From assembly GCA_900754255.1 (NCBI GenBank), contig CAAECI010000064.1, positions 1 through 30,023 on the forward strand: DNA of 30,023 bases, given 5' to 3'. The notes under the pieces are model-generated. The model worked only from the letters and a program-made list of their open reading frames with translations, did no database searches and was not told the origin of the DNA. Both the position numbers and the translations under genes were made by a program. Below, in pieces: positions 1 to 6,850 of this stretch. Source of the DNA: an uncultured Succinivibrio sp. GTDB lineage: Bacteria; Pseudomonadota; Gammaproteobacteria; Enterobacterales; Succinivibrionaceae. How positions within the stretch are numbered: the first letter of the stretch is position 1; each line of letters opens with the position of its first letter.

Positions 1-37
1 AACGTACGTTTGTGCGAGAGTAGATCACTGCCGGGCT
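1..37 (+). rRNA. rrf: 5S ribosomal RNA, 3' end only
   Basis: The first bases contain the conserved 3' portion of bacterial 5S rRNA: a GTGCGAGAGTAG block followed by ACTGCCGGGC. This corresponds to ATGCGAGAGTAGGGAACTGCCAGGC at the end of E. coli 5S rRNA. The 5' two thirds lie outside the window. The exact 3' end is uncertain by a few bases. A hairpin with a T-run follows, as expected at the end of an rRNA operon. Confidence 0.85.
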
Positions 38-50
38 CCCCTTCCTTAAG

Positions 51-80
51 ACCGCTTGTTTTTAACTCGCGGTTTTTTTA
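51..80 (+). terminator. rRNA operon terminator
   Basis: A five-base-pair GC-rich stem (ACCGC at 51-55, GCGGT at 69-73) is followed immediately by a run of seven T. It lies about 15 bases after the 5S rRNA end and separates the rRNA operon from the polymerase gene at 140. Confidence 0.7.
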
Positions 81-139
81 TTTCTGTTTATAAATTCATA
101 TAAAATTGATCCTGACTTGGTGCTCACGGATTCAATCAT

Positions 140-1675
140 ATGTGTTCATCCAAATGCTATATAGCCATTGATCTAAAATCTTTCTATGCAAGCGTTGAAT
201 GCGTTGAGCGGGGATTGGATCCGATGGATGCCAATTTAGTTGTTGCGGATGAATCTCGAACCGAGAAGACTATTTGTCTTGCAGTATCCCCTGCTTTAAA
301 GCGTCGCGGGGTACCAGGACGTCCACGTTTGTTCGAGGTTGTATCTAAGGTTTCATTAATCAATCACGAGCGTCTGAAGACATCTCATTCTTTTAGGGCT
401 AAGAGCTTTTCCGATGCCATGTTACGTAGCGATCCTTACCTTGAGATGGATTACATTGTGGCTAAGCCACGCATGCAATTGTATATGGATTACTCGGCTC
501 GTGTCGTGGAAGTATATTTAAAATATATTGCGGCAGAGGATTTGGATGTATATTCCGTTGATGAGGTTTTTATTGACGCAACGTCATATCTTGATGTATT
601 CCATGTTGACGGGTATGAGTTTGCACGTTTGTTGCTAAGAGACGTATTGGAGACTACCGGAATTACAGCAACGGCAGGCATTGGTACGAATCTGTATCTT
701 GCTAAGATAGCAATGGATATTGTAGCCAAGCATGTTGTTGCAGATGCGCATGGAGTACGTATAGCTGGATTGGATGAGCGGTCTTATCGTCTTAAGCTTT
801 GGGATCATCGTCCGCTTACTGATTTCTGGCGCGTAGGTCCTGGGATCGCTCAGCGACTTGCAGCCTTAAATATATATACTATGGGAGATATATGTCGTGT
901 CTCAGAGGGCATCCCAGGGACAGATTACAATGAAGATTTGCTTTTTTCCGTTCTCGGTGTAAATGCCGAGCTATTAATTGATCATGCTTGGGGGTACGAA
1001 AGCACAACCTTGGCTGATATAAAAAAGCTCAAACCCATACGCAAGAGCTTGGGAATTGGACAGGTATTGTCCTGTCCATATGATCATGACAAGGCTTGTT
1101 TGATTGTCTGGGAAATGGCCGAGCAGCTATCGCTTGAGCTTGTGGAAAAAGGATATACGGCAGCTAAGGCTGTTCTGCATATTTCATTTGACGTGGAGAA
1201 TTTAAAGGATCCCCGCATAAAAAAAACATATGAAAATAGTATTGTAAAGGATCATTACGGACGTCATGTTCCAGCCTCCGTGCGCGGTACCGTATCATTC
1301 GGGGGGCGCACCTCTTCCTCCGATATCATGTCGCTCAAGCTTCAGGAACTGTTCAGGAGAATTTCACCTCCTGAGCTCAAAGTACGTAAAGTATCAATAG
1401 CAGCAATAGATTTGGGACGTATTAATGATGCAAGCGTAGTTTTAGGGCAGAATACAGAGGGGGGGATCCAAACCGATCTTTTCTTGCAGTCTGGGATCAA
1501 GACGGAAGAAGAAATTCTGCAGGAAAAAAAATTGGAGCGGGAGCTAAAGTTGCAAAGAGCGGTAATCAGCTTAAAAAAACGCTACGGAAAAAATGCTGTC
1601 TTTAGGGGAGCGGACCTTTTGGACGGAGCCACAACCTTGGAGAGAAATTCTCAGATCGGAGGTCACAAGGCATGA
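140..1675 (+). CDS. Y-family (UmuC/DinB-like) translesion DNA polymerase, Firmicutes type
   Basis: Error-prone DNA polymerase that copies damaged templates. Visible in the 511 residues are the first metal-binding block AIDLKSFYASVE (Asp11, aromatic steric-gate Tyr16), the catalytic SVDE motif at 139-142, a TATAGIGTNLYLAKIAMD block at about 176-193, and a C-terminal clamp-binding peptide QTDLF at 444-448. The last 40 residues (RAVISLKKRYGKNAVF then ATTLERNSQIGGHKA) are the hallmark ending of UvrX/UmuC-like polymerases common in Firmicutes rather than of E. coli UmuC or DinB. The stop overlaps the next gene's ATG (ATGA), so the pair is probably translationally coupled. No obvious Shine-Dalgarno sequence precedes the ATG, and I saw no CTGT-N8-ACAG LexA box between 74 and 139. 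Acquisition by transfer is inferred from similarity recalled from memory. Confidence 0.9.
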   Translation: MCSSKCYIAIDLKSFYASVECVERGLDPMDANLVVADESRTEKTICLAVSPALKRRGVPGRPRLFEVVSKVSLINHERLKTSHSFRAKSFSDAMLRSDPYLEMDYIVAKPRMQLYMDYSARVVEVYLKYIAAEDLDVYSVDEVFIDATSYLDVFHVDGYEFARLLLRDVLETTGITATAGIGTNLYLAKIAMDIVAKHVVADAHGVRIAGLDERSYRLKLWDHRPLTDFWRVGPGIAQRLAALNIYTMGDICRVSEGIPGTDYNEDLLFSVLGVNAELLIDHAWGYESTTLADIKKLKPIRKSLGIGQVLSCPYDHDKACLIVWEMAEQLSLELVEKGYTAAKAVLHISFDVENLKDPRIKKTYENSIVKDHYGRHVPASVRGTVSFGGRTSSSDIMSLKLQELFRRISPPELKVRKVSIAAIDLGRINDASVVLGQNTEGGIQTDLFLQSGIKTEEEILQEKKLERELKLQRAVISLKKRYGKNAVFRGADLLDGATTLERNSQIGGHKA

Positions 1676-2124
1676 TCAAAGATCAAAAAGACGAGGTCCC
1701 AGTTAATTTTCCCTATGCAGATATTCTGGATCATCCGCGTCATATATCCAGACTAAGAAAACCTATGGATATTTCTAAAAGAGCAGCTCAGTTTATGCCT
1801 TTTGATGCATTGACGGGATTTGATGAGGCTATGGCGGAGGTGGAGCGCTACAAAAAATCGCTGTCCTTGGCTGATGAAGACGAGAAGAGTGAGTTGAATG
1901 CCCGACTGAATTATTTGCTTGTGCATAATATGCCGCGTAAGGAGGTAAGCGTTACCTTTGCTAGAAGCATAAACGGAGAAGAATTAGGTTATGTGACTGA
2001 GAAAGTGATGATCAAAAGTATAGTTGCAAACGACCACCGAATTGTGCTTATGGACGGTCGTAGCATAGAGTTTGATATGCTACTGAGCATTGACGGAGAT
2101 GTTTTTAATCACAGTGAATTTTGA
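1672..2124 (+). CDS. YolD-like protein, partner of the Y-family polymerase
   Basis: A 150-residue soluble protein. Residues about 15-55 carry the pattern YADILDHPRH...SKRAAQFMPFDALTGFDEA, which matches the family commonly found immediately downstream of Y-family polymerases in Firmicutes (YolD-like, proposed but unproven UmuD-like accessory factors). A second half with ARSINGEELGYVTEKVMIKSI and VLMDGRSIEFDMLLSI looks like a small beta-rich domain. It overlaps the polymerase stop by four bases, so co-expression is likely. The helicase gene approaches from the other strand only 18 bases away. Family assignment is good; biochemical function is unknown. Confidence 0.75.
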   Translation: MIKDQKDEVPVNFPYADILDHPRHISRLRKPMDISKRAAQFMPFDALTGFDEAMAEVERYKKSLSLADEDEKSELNARLNYLLVHNMPRKEVSVTFARSINGEELGYVTEKVMIKSIVANDHRIVLMDGRSIEFDMLLSIDGDVFNHSEF

Positions 2125-2142
2125 ATTTATAGTAGCACCAAG

Positions 2143-4347
2143 CTAAAATTCAGTTCCCATTTTTAGGAAGCATTCCAGCGCCCCTTTTACATCGATATTG
2201 CTCCAGGCAAAGCTTAATTTTTTTAAATCACTTCCAATATACTGATCGTTTTTCTCAACGTCTAAATTTCCTATTTTGCTAACAAGTTCAACGGGATCTA
2301 TCTCTGGGTGTTTACATATATCGTAAACAGCGTGTTTTAAAGAATCTATTGATGTGTATTTTAAAAATATATGGCTGTGTATTTGATCGGCTTTGATCCC
2401 ATGACGCTTTAACATCAGGATCATGGTTCTTATCACTCGATCTCCGCGCCAAGGGTAGATTTCAAGTCCGGCTGGGGCGTTGATCACCATACGAGATTGC
2501 AAACAGTATTTGTTAAAGGTATCAATCCCGTTTTTAAACATGGAGGCGGCATTTTTATTTAAAAAAGCCGGACATTTCTCCTCATTATATAGGCGTAGCA
2601 TTTCCTGATATACCTTATCGTGAATATTGCCTGTACCGCCGTTCATTAATAAAGGAACGGATGGTTCTGGGTATTTTTTTACCCCGATCACGCGGCGATC
2701 CTTGTGGAAGAAAACTACTACCCAACTGTAGCCGCCGAAGGTGAAGGTATCACCTATTTGGAATTCACGTAATGAAGGAGCGGTCCCTATAACGTGCCCA
2801 TCATTTTCAATTGAATATTCCACCGGAGTTGAAAAGGCGGTATAGAACTTCCAGTCTGAAACTAAATTTTCTCCGTTTAGTCCTAAGGTAAGGCTTCCGT
2901 CGTTTAACTGAGTGATCAGATCCTTGGTGCCTAGATCTCTTAAAAATTGAGCAAAATTTTTTTTAGTACATAAAATAAAAGGCCCGGAGTTGCAGAGCAA
3001 TTCATACAATTGTTCCGCACTTACGCTACCGAAGGATGCTATCACCGATAACGTCTGCTGCAATAATGTTGAAAAAGCGTATTCGTGCTCAATAGGCGGT
3101 TCATACCATCGATTTAAAAGCAGATTTACCATTGCCGCTGATAAAAATATATTTTCAAAGAGGCCGAAATTAAATACGGGATCATATTCGATCTCTGGAA
3201 TGAAAAGTCGCAGTACGGCTTTGTGATCGCGTCGCCCAGAACGACCCAAGCGTTGACGCATGGATGCTACTGATAAAGGGGGCTCAATTTGTGCAATTGA
3301 GGAAACGTCGGAAATATCAATTCCAAGCTCCAAGGTGGCTGTGCACACGGCGGTGGTGGGGAGTCGCCCTTCGATCAAACGGTGCTCCAAGCTTTCTCGC
3401 AGGTGCCGCGAAAGCGAGCCGTGGTGCGGAAAGAATTCATTTGGAACAAATTTGTCAGCAGAGAGTTTTTGTAAGGATGAGGCCAGCTCCTCGGTGGCAA
3501 AACGAGAATTGCAGAAAATTAAATTGGTATTACCGCGCATTAGTCTGAAAAGATCCAAGATCAGATCAGGTGATTCCGTAACCGGAGAATTATTGATTCG
3601 TATTCCTTTTTTTTCGTCCTCTATATTCTTGGATGCATAGCGATAACCGCGCAGCTGCAAAGCTAAGCTACCGGCATTGTTATTTTGGGAACATATGAGT
3701 TTGCACGGTATACCTCCGCGCGGACGTAGGTGGGAAGATAGATCTGAGCCTTGGGCAAATGTTGCCGATAGAGCAATGCGTGGGATCTGTCTGCCGCAGA
3801 GATTTTCTATACGATGTAACTGAGATTGCAATTGGTAACCGCGTTGTACGCCCATGAAGGCATGAAATTCATCTATTATGACGTATTTCAGTTCGCTTAA
3901 GGCCTGCTTAAGCCATGTCGTACGATTGATAAGCATGGATTCAAGAGATTCTGGTGTGGTCAGAATGACGCCATTCGGATCTCTTAGTAATTTTTCTTTG
4001 AGACCTTCTGAAATATCTCCATGCCACGGTGTGATCCCTATTTCAAGATCAGCTGTCATTAAATCGAGACGACGGTACTGATCATTGATAAGGGCTTTTA
4101 AAGGAGAAATGCAAAGGATGCTTATACCTTTTTTACAGGGCAAATTTATTACGGAGGTTAATGCCGGTAAAAAAGCAGCCTCTGTTTTTCCACCTGCAGT
4201 GGATGCAGAAATGATCACATCGCTTTTCCCTTCCAAAATAGGGGTAAAAGCGGCTTTTTGTATTTCGTTAAGATCTTTCCAGCCTTGGCGGAAAGCCCAG
4301 CGCTGAAGCGCTGGTGCTAACATTGAGAAATATTGTTCTTGCGACAT
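2143..4347 (-). CDS. Lhr/BrxHI-like DEAD/DEAH-box superfamily 2 helicase
   Basis: A 734-residue SF2 helicase that should couple ATP hydrolysis to nucleic-acid translocation. Motifs in order: Walker A ASTAGGKT at 48-55, TPES near 131-134, DEFH at 159-162, SAT at 194-196, FCNSR at 278-282, TATLELGIDI at 336-345 and QRLGRSGRR at 365-373. The LGIDI and QRLGRSGR versions are typical of the Lhr branch. The 360-residue C-terminal part resembles Lhr-type winged-helix and accessory regions but is shorter than full Lhr, in keeping with BrxHI helicases of about 750 residues. Its ATG overlaps the stop of the ATPase gene by one base (TGATG), so the two are coupled. BrxHI with BrxD occurs in type 2 BREX. 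No other BREX gene is in the window, so a defence role is inference. Confidence 0.85.
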   Translation of the reverse strand: MSQEQYFSMLAPALQRWAFRQGWKDLNEIQKAAFTPILEGKSDVIISASTAGGKTEAAFLPALTSVINLPCKKGISILCISPLKALINDQYRRLDLMTADLEIGITPWHGDISEGLKEKLLRDPNGVILTTPESLESMLINRTTWLKQALSELKYVIIDEFHAFMGVQRGYQLQSQLHRIENLCGRQIPRIALSATFAQGSDLSSHLRPRGGIPCKLICSQNNNAGSLALQLRGYRYASKNIEDEKKGIRINNSPVTESPDLILDLFRLMRGNTNLIFCNSRFATEELASSLQKLSADKFVPNEFFPHHGSLSRHLRESLEHRLIEGRLPTTAVCTATLELGIDISDVSSIAQIEPPLSVASMRQRLGRSGRRDHKAVLRLFIPEIEYDPVFNFGLFENIFLSAAMVNLLLNRWYEPPIEHEYAFSTLLQQTLSVIASFGSVSAEQLYELLCNSGPFILCTKKNFAQFLRDLGTKDLITQLNDGSLTLGLNGENLVSDWKFYTAFSTPVEYSIENDGHVIGTAPSLREFQIGDTFTFGGYSWVVVFFHKDRRVIGVKKYPEPSVPLLMNGGTGNIHDKVYQEMLRLYNEEKCPAFLNKNAASMFKNGIDTFNKYCLQSRMVINAPAGLEIYPWRGDRVIRTMILMLKRHGIKADQIHSHIFLKYTSIDSLKHAVYDICKHPEIDPVELVSKIGNLDVEKNDQYIGSDLKKLSFAWSNIDVKGALECFLKMGTEF

Positions 4348-5708
4348 CAGAGTGTAAATGAGGTCAGCTCATCATCGTTCGCCTCATCGTTTGAGGCAGT
4401 TGTGTCTGAACTTGTAGCGTCGGTATTTTCTTGTGCTTTGTTCGTCAGGGTAACGAGTTCCTGACTGTTGCCTTCCCGTTCAACTTTAAGCTCTCCAATC
4501 AGTGACATCCATGACAGTTCCGGATTTTGTTCGAGAACTGACAGAAGATCCACAAATGATTTGATGGTATTGCGCGGGGTTCTGAAATAAGCATCTCCGA
4601 CTTTTTCCGAGCAATGTCTAAGAAAGGCCGTCAGGGCTTCATCAGGTACCAAATATTTATCTGTATTTCCCAAAGCGAATACGTTGCGTATATTGCAAAG
4701 CAATACGTAGATCTCCTCGGGAGATAAATTCTTCAAAATAAGGACAGGGCCTGCGTAATCGGTTACACCGGCAATTTGCGCAAAGGTATTTTCAGCAAGT
4801 CTTGAGTGCAACGCTTCGTAACTATAAAGCCCCTTACGTTGATCCATAAGAAATTCAGGGGTTCCTCCCATAAGTATCCCCATATTCTCCGCACTGCCCT
4901 GCAGGCAATCGTTCAAAATTCGCAGGATCTGCTCGTAATTTGATGTTCTGGCCGTGTAGGATGGTAATTTATAGAGGTTTACCATCTCGTCTAAGTTGAT
5001 GAGCATGCCTTTGTATCCGGCTTGTACACAAAAGCGAGAAAGAAGTTTCAAATGATCGTAAACGTTGCCGTCATCAACCATTGATCTGATCCCGAGATCT
5101 CTTCTTACGTCTGTACGTGAAGAATATTCCCCGCGTAACCAGCGGATCGCTGCTCCCTTCAGCTCATCGTTGTTTTCGTTGTATCCTTTCCAATAGGCCG
5201 AGATCGCTTGAGCGAAATCGTAGCCGTCAACCAATTCCTGCAAAGAAAAAAGTTTTTCCTTGATGATATCTTCTACGTTGCGTCCTTCGGAATCTGCAAT
5301 ACGTCGTTGCTCAGTTATAAATTTTTCCACCAGAGGGATCATGGCATTTCCTTCGGGATGAGCTCTGGTGGCAATATTATGGGTAAGCTCCTTGTAAAGG
5401 GCTCGTGCTTGTCCTGCTGAGGCATAAAGACGACGATCTGGAGATAGATCCGCACTCAGTACCACTATGTTTTTTTGCAAGGCTATATAACGAATGAGTT
5501 GCAGAAAAAAACTTTTTCCAGCGCCGAAATCTCCTATGACTAGCCTGAAAGCACTTCCGCCGTCACATATATTTTCTAGATCTTTTATAAGAGCTTTGAT
5601 TTCGTTAACACGTCCTACCTGAATATGCTCAAGTCCGGTACGCGGGGTAACGCCTGCTCTTAAAGATTGAATTATGGCGCTGCGTTCGCGCGGTCTTATG
5701 GAAGTCAT
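4347..5708 (-). CDS. BrxD-like P-loop ATPase (BREX ATP-binding domain, DUF2791 type)
   Basis: An ATP-binding protein of the BrxD family. The N-terminus SIRPRERSAIIQSLRAG then TGLEHIQVGR is very characteristic of that family. Numbered from the longest frame, Walker A is GDFGAGKS at 70-77, Walker B is MLINLDEM at 246-253, and ILMGGTPEFL at 289-298 is a sensor-like block. The tail is acidic and low in complexity (Thr/Ser/Asp/Glu-rich). I chose the ATG at 5708 because it gives the family N-terminus and has GGAG eight bases upstream; the frame also allows a GTG start at 5741. A TACAAT -10-like hexamer lies on this strand at 5762-5767. The gene runs straight into the helicase gene. The pair probably acts together on foreign or damaged DNA, which is inferred from BREX. 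Confidence 0.85.
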   Translation of the reverse strand: MTSIRPRERSAIIQSLRAGVTPRTGLEHIQVGRVNEIKALIKDLENICDGGSAFRLVIGDFGAGKSFFLQLIRYIALQKNIVVLSADLSPDRRLYASAGQARALYKELTHNIATRAHPEGNAMIPLVEKFITEQRRIADSEGRNVEDIIKEKLFSLQELVDGYDFAQAISAYWKGYNENNDELKGAAIRWLRGEYSSRTDVRRDLGIRSMVDDGNVYDHLKLLSRFCVQAGYKGMLINLDEMVNLYKLPSYTARTSNYEQILRILNDCLQGSAENMGILMGGTPEFLMDQRKGLYSYEALHSRLAENTFAQIAGVTDYAGPVLILKNLSPEEIYVLLCNIRNVFALGNTDKYLVPDEALTAFLRHCSEKVGDAYFRTPRNTIKSFVDLLSVLEQNPELSWMSLIGELKVEREGNSQELVTLTNKAQENTDATSSDTTASNDEANDDELTSFTL

Positions 5709-6067
5709 AGCAAAGCTCCGCTGATAAGGTTGTGGCGGCACGTTACACCACCGATCCTTGTATTGTATTCTTTTTTTTTGTACGGCGTATAGGTCATTAA
5801 AATGAGACCCCTAATGGTACGCCTGTAGCCGTTTTGGCGATTTTTTCAGAATTCGTAAATTATTTCTTCCTTTTTAGTAGAAAAGCAAAAGAATTTATTT
5901 TGCGAATGTCACAATATATTTTTGTTGGTTTGGTAAGTGAAAAGACAAATTTTTAAAATGATGAATAAGAATACCGTGACAGAATTTAGTAATTGATTTG
6001 CATCGTGGCAAAATCAATCATATTTTCATATTTACAGGTATAGAAAGAAAGGGAAGGAGAACAGATA
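5709..6067. promoter_or_regulatory. divergent intergenic region with two inverted repeats
   Basis: About 360 AT-rich bases separate the divergent ATPase and glucokinase genes, and no convincing ORF is present. An outer repeat GGCGTA (5784-5789) / TACGCC (5818-5823) encloses a small TCAT/ATGA dyad. It lies just upstream of the putative ATPase -10 hexamer. A second imperfect dyad (ATTGATTTGC at 5992-6001, GCAAAATCAAT at 6008-6018) overlaps the likely glucokinase -35 element. Both are possible operators; this is pattern reading only. Confidence 0.4.
5998..6026 (+). promoter_or_regulatory. candidate sigma-70 promoter for the glucokinase gene
   Basis: TTGCAT at 5998-6003 and TATTTT at 6021-6026 are separated by 17 bases and lie about 40 bases upstream of the start codon at 6068. 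The -10 is not strong. An imperfect inverted repeat covers the -35. Confidence 0.35.
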
Positions 6068-6814
6068 ATGGAAATTTTGGGAGTTGATATAGGTGGAACT
6101 GGGATCAAGGGGGCAATTGTCGATACTGAAACTGGAGAATTGATAACACAAAGAATAAGACTTTTGACCCCGCAACCGGCAACTCCCGAGGCAGTAGCAT
6201 CGGTTCTGAAGGAACTGGTAGTACAAACCGGCTTTAAGGGGCCAGTAGCCTGTGGCTTTCCCGCACGCATAACAAACGGTACGGTCAAAACGGCGGCCAA
6301 TATAGACAAATCGTGGATCGATGTTCCTGTAGAGGAACTTTTTACCCGTGAGCTTACATGCGATACCAAGGTGTCAGTGGTAAACGACGCCGATGCGGCT
6401 GGATTGGCTGAGCTTGAATTCGGGGCTGCTAGGGGGGTTAATGGAAAGGTAATTTTTTTAACTCTTGGAACTGGTATAGGCTCAGCCCTGTTCGTAGACG
6501 GGATCATGTTTGAAGGTACTGAGCTCGGTCACTTGAAGTTTAAAAAAGATGTTGCCGAGCATTACTGCTCGGCGGTGGTGCGCGAACGTGAGGATCTGTC
6601 TTGGAACAAATGGGGAAAGAGATTGGGCAAATATTTAAATTACGTGAATTTTTTATTTGAACCAGAGCTTTTTATCATCGGTGGTGGTGTTTCGGCAAAA
6701 TTTGACCGATTTAAGGAAGAATTACCGCAGGACCTGAAAATTGTTCCTGCGGCATTTTTGAATCAAGCGGGGATCATAGGCGCAGCAATGTACGGCGAAA
6801 GACGTCTGCGGTAA
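6068..6814 (+). CDS. ppgK: polyphosphate glucokinase (ROK family)
   Basis: Phosphorylates free glucose to glucose 6-phosphate, in this subfamily using polyphosphate and often ATP. The 248-residue length is standard. Visible are the phosphate-binding loop DIGGTGIKG at 7-15, GFPARITNG at about 63-71, the catalytic NDAD at 106-109, LTLGTGIGSALFVDG at 131-145 and ELGH at 152-155. The CxCGxxGC zinc motif of repressor-type and sugar-specific ROK proteins is absent, as expected for PpgK. FEPELFIIGGGVS near the C-terminus is the conserved ROK ending. A good ribosome site (AAGGAG) precedes the ATG. The gene stands alone, convergent with recJ. Together with the disabled PTS-like permease nearby it hints at non-PTS glucose use, but the two are not in one operon. 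Confidence 0.9.
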   Translation: MEILGVDIGGTGIKGAIVDTETGELITQRIRLLTPQPATPEAVASVLKELVVQTGFKGPVACGFPARITNGTVKTAANIDKSWIDVPVEELFTRELTCDTKVSVVNDADAAGLAELEFGAARGVNGKVIFLTLGTGIGSALFVDGIMFEGTELGHLKFKKDVAEHYCSAVVREREDLSWNKWGKRLGKYLNYVNFLFEPELFIIGGGVSAKFDRFKEELPQDLKIVPAAFLNQAGIIGAAMYGERRLR

Positions 6815-6832
6815 AACTAAGGCAGAGACGTC
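6801..6832. terminator. hairpin between convergent ppgK and recJ
   Basis: A seven-base-pair stem GACGTCT (6801-6807) / AGACGTC (6826-6832) can extend through GC/GC across a two-base bulge. It overlaps the 3' end of ppgK and precedes the recJ stop. There is no T-run on either strand, so an intrinsic terminator is uncertain. Confidence 0.35.
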
Positions 6833-6850
6833 AGGAACATTGGGGTAGTC

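Noticed and set aside
74..139. Possible SOS box upstream of the Y-family polymerase
   Set aside because: CTGT occurs at 84-87 but the second half ACAG is missing at the right distance, and no Bacillus-type CGAAC...GTTC pattern is present.
2115..2152. 8-bp inverted repeat between the convergent YolD-like and helicase genes as a bidirectional terminator
   Set aside because: The arms TGAATTTT / AAAATTCA are pure AT-rich and overlap both stop codons, without a GC-rich stem; too weak to call.
3260..3640. 126-codon open frame on the + strand inside the helicase gene
   Set aside because: It lies opposite helicase motifs IV to VI, and its composition is not protein-like.
5986..6507. 173-codon open frame on the - strand across ppgK
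   Set aside because: It is antisense to a clearly coding glucokinase, is serine- and proline-rich with no recognisable fold, and has no ribosome site.
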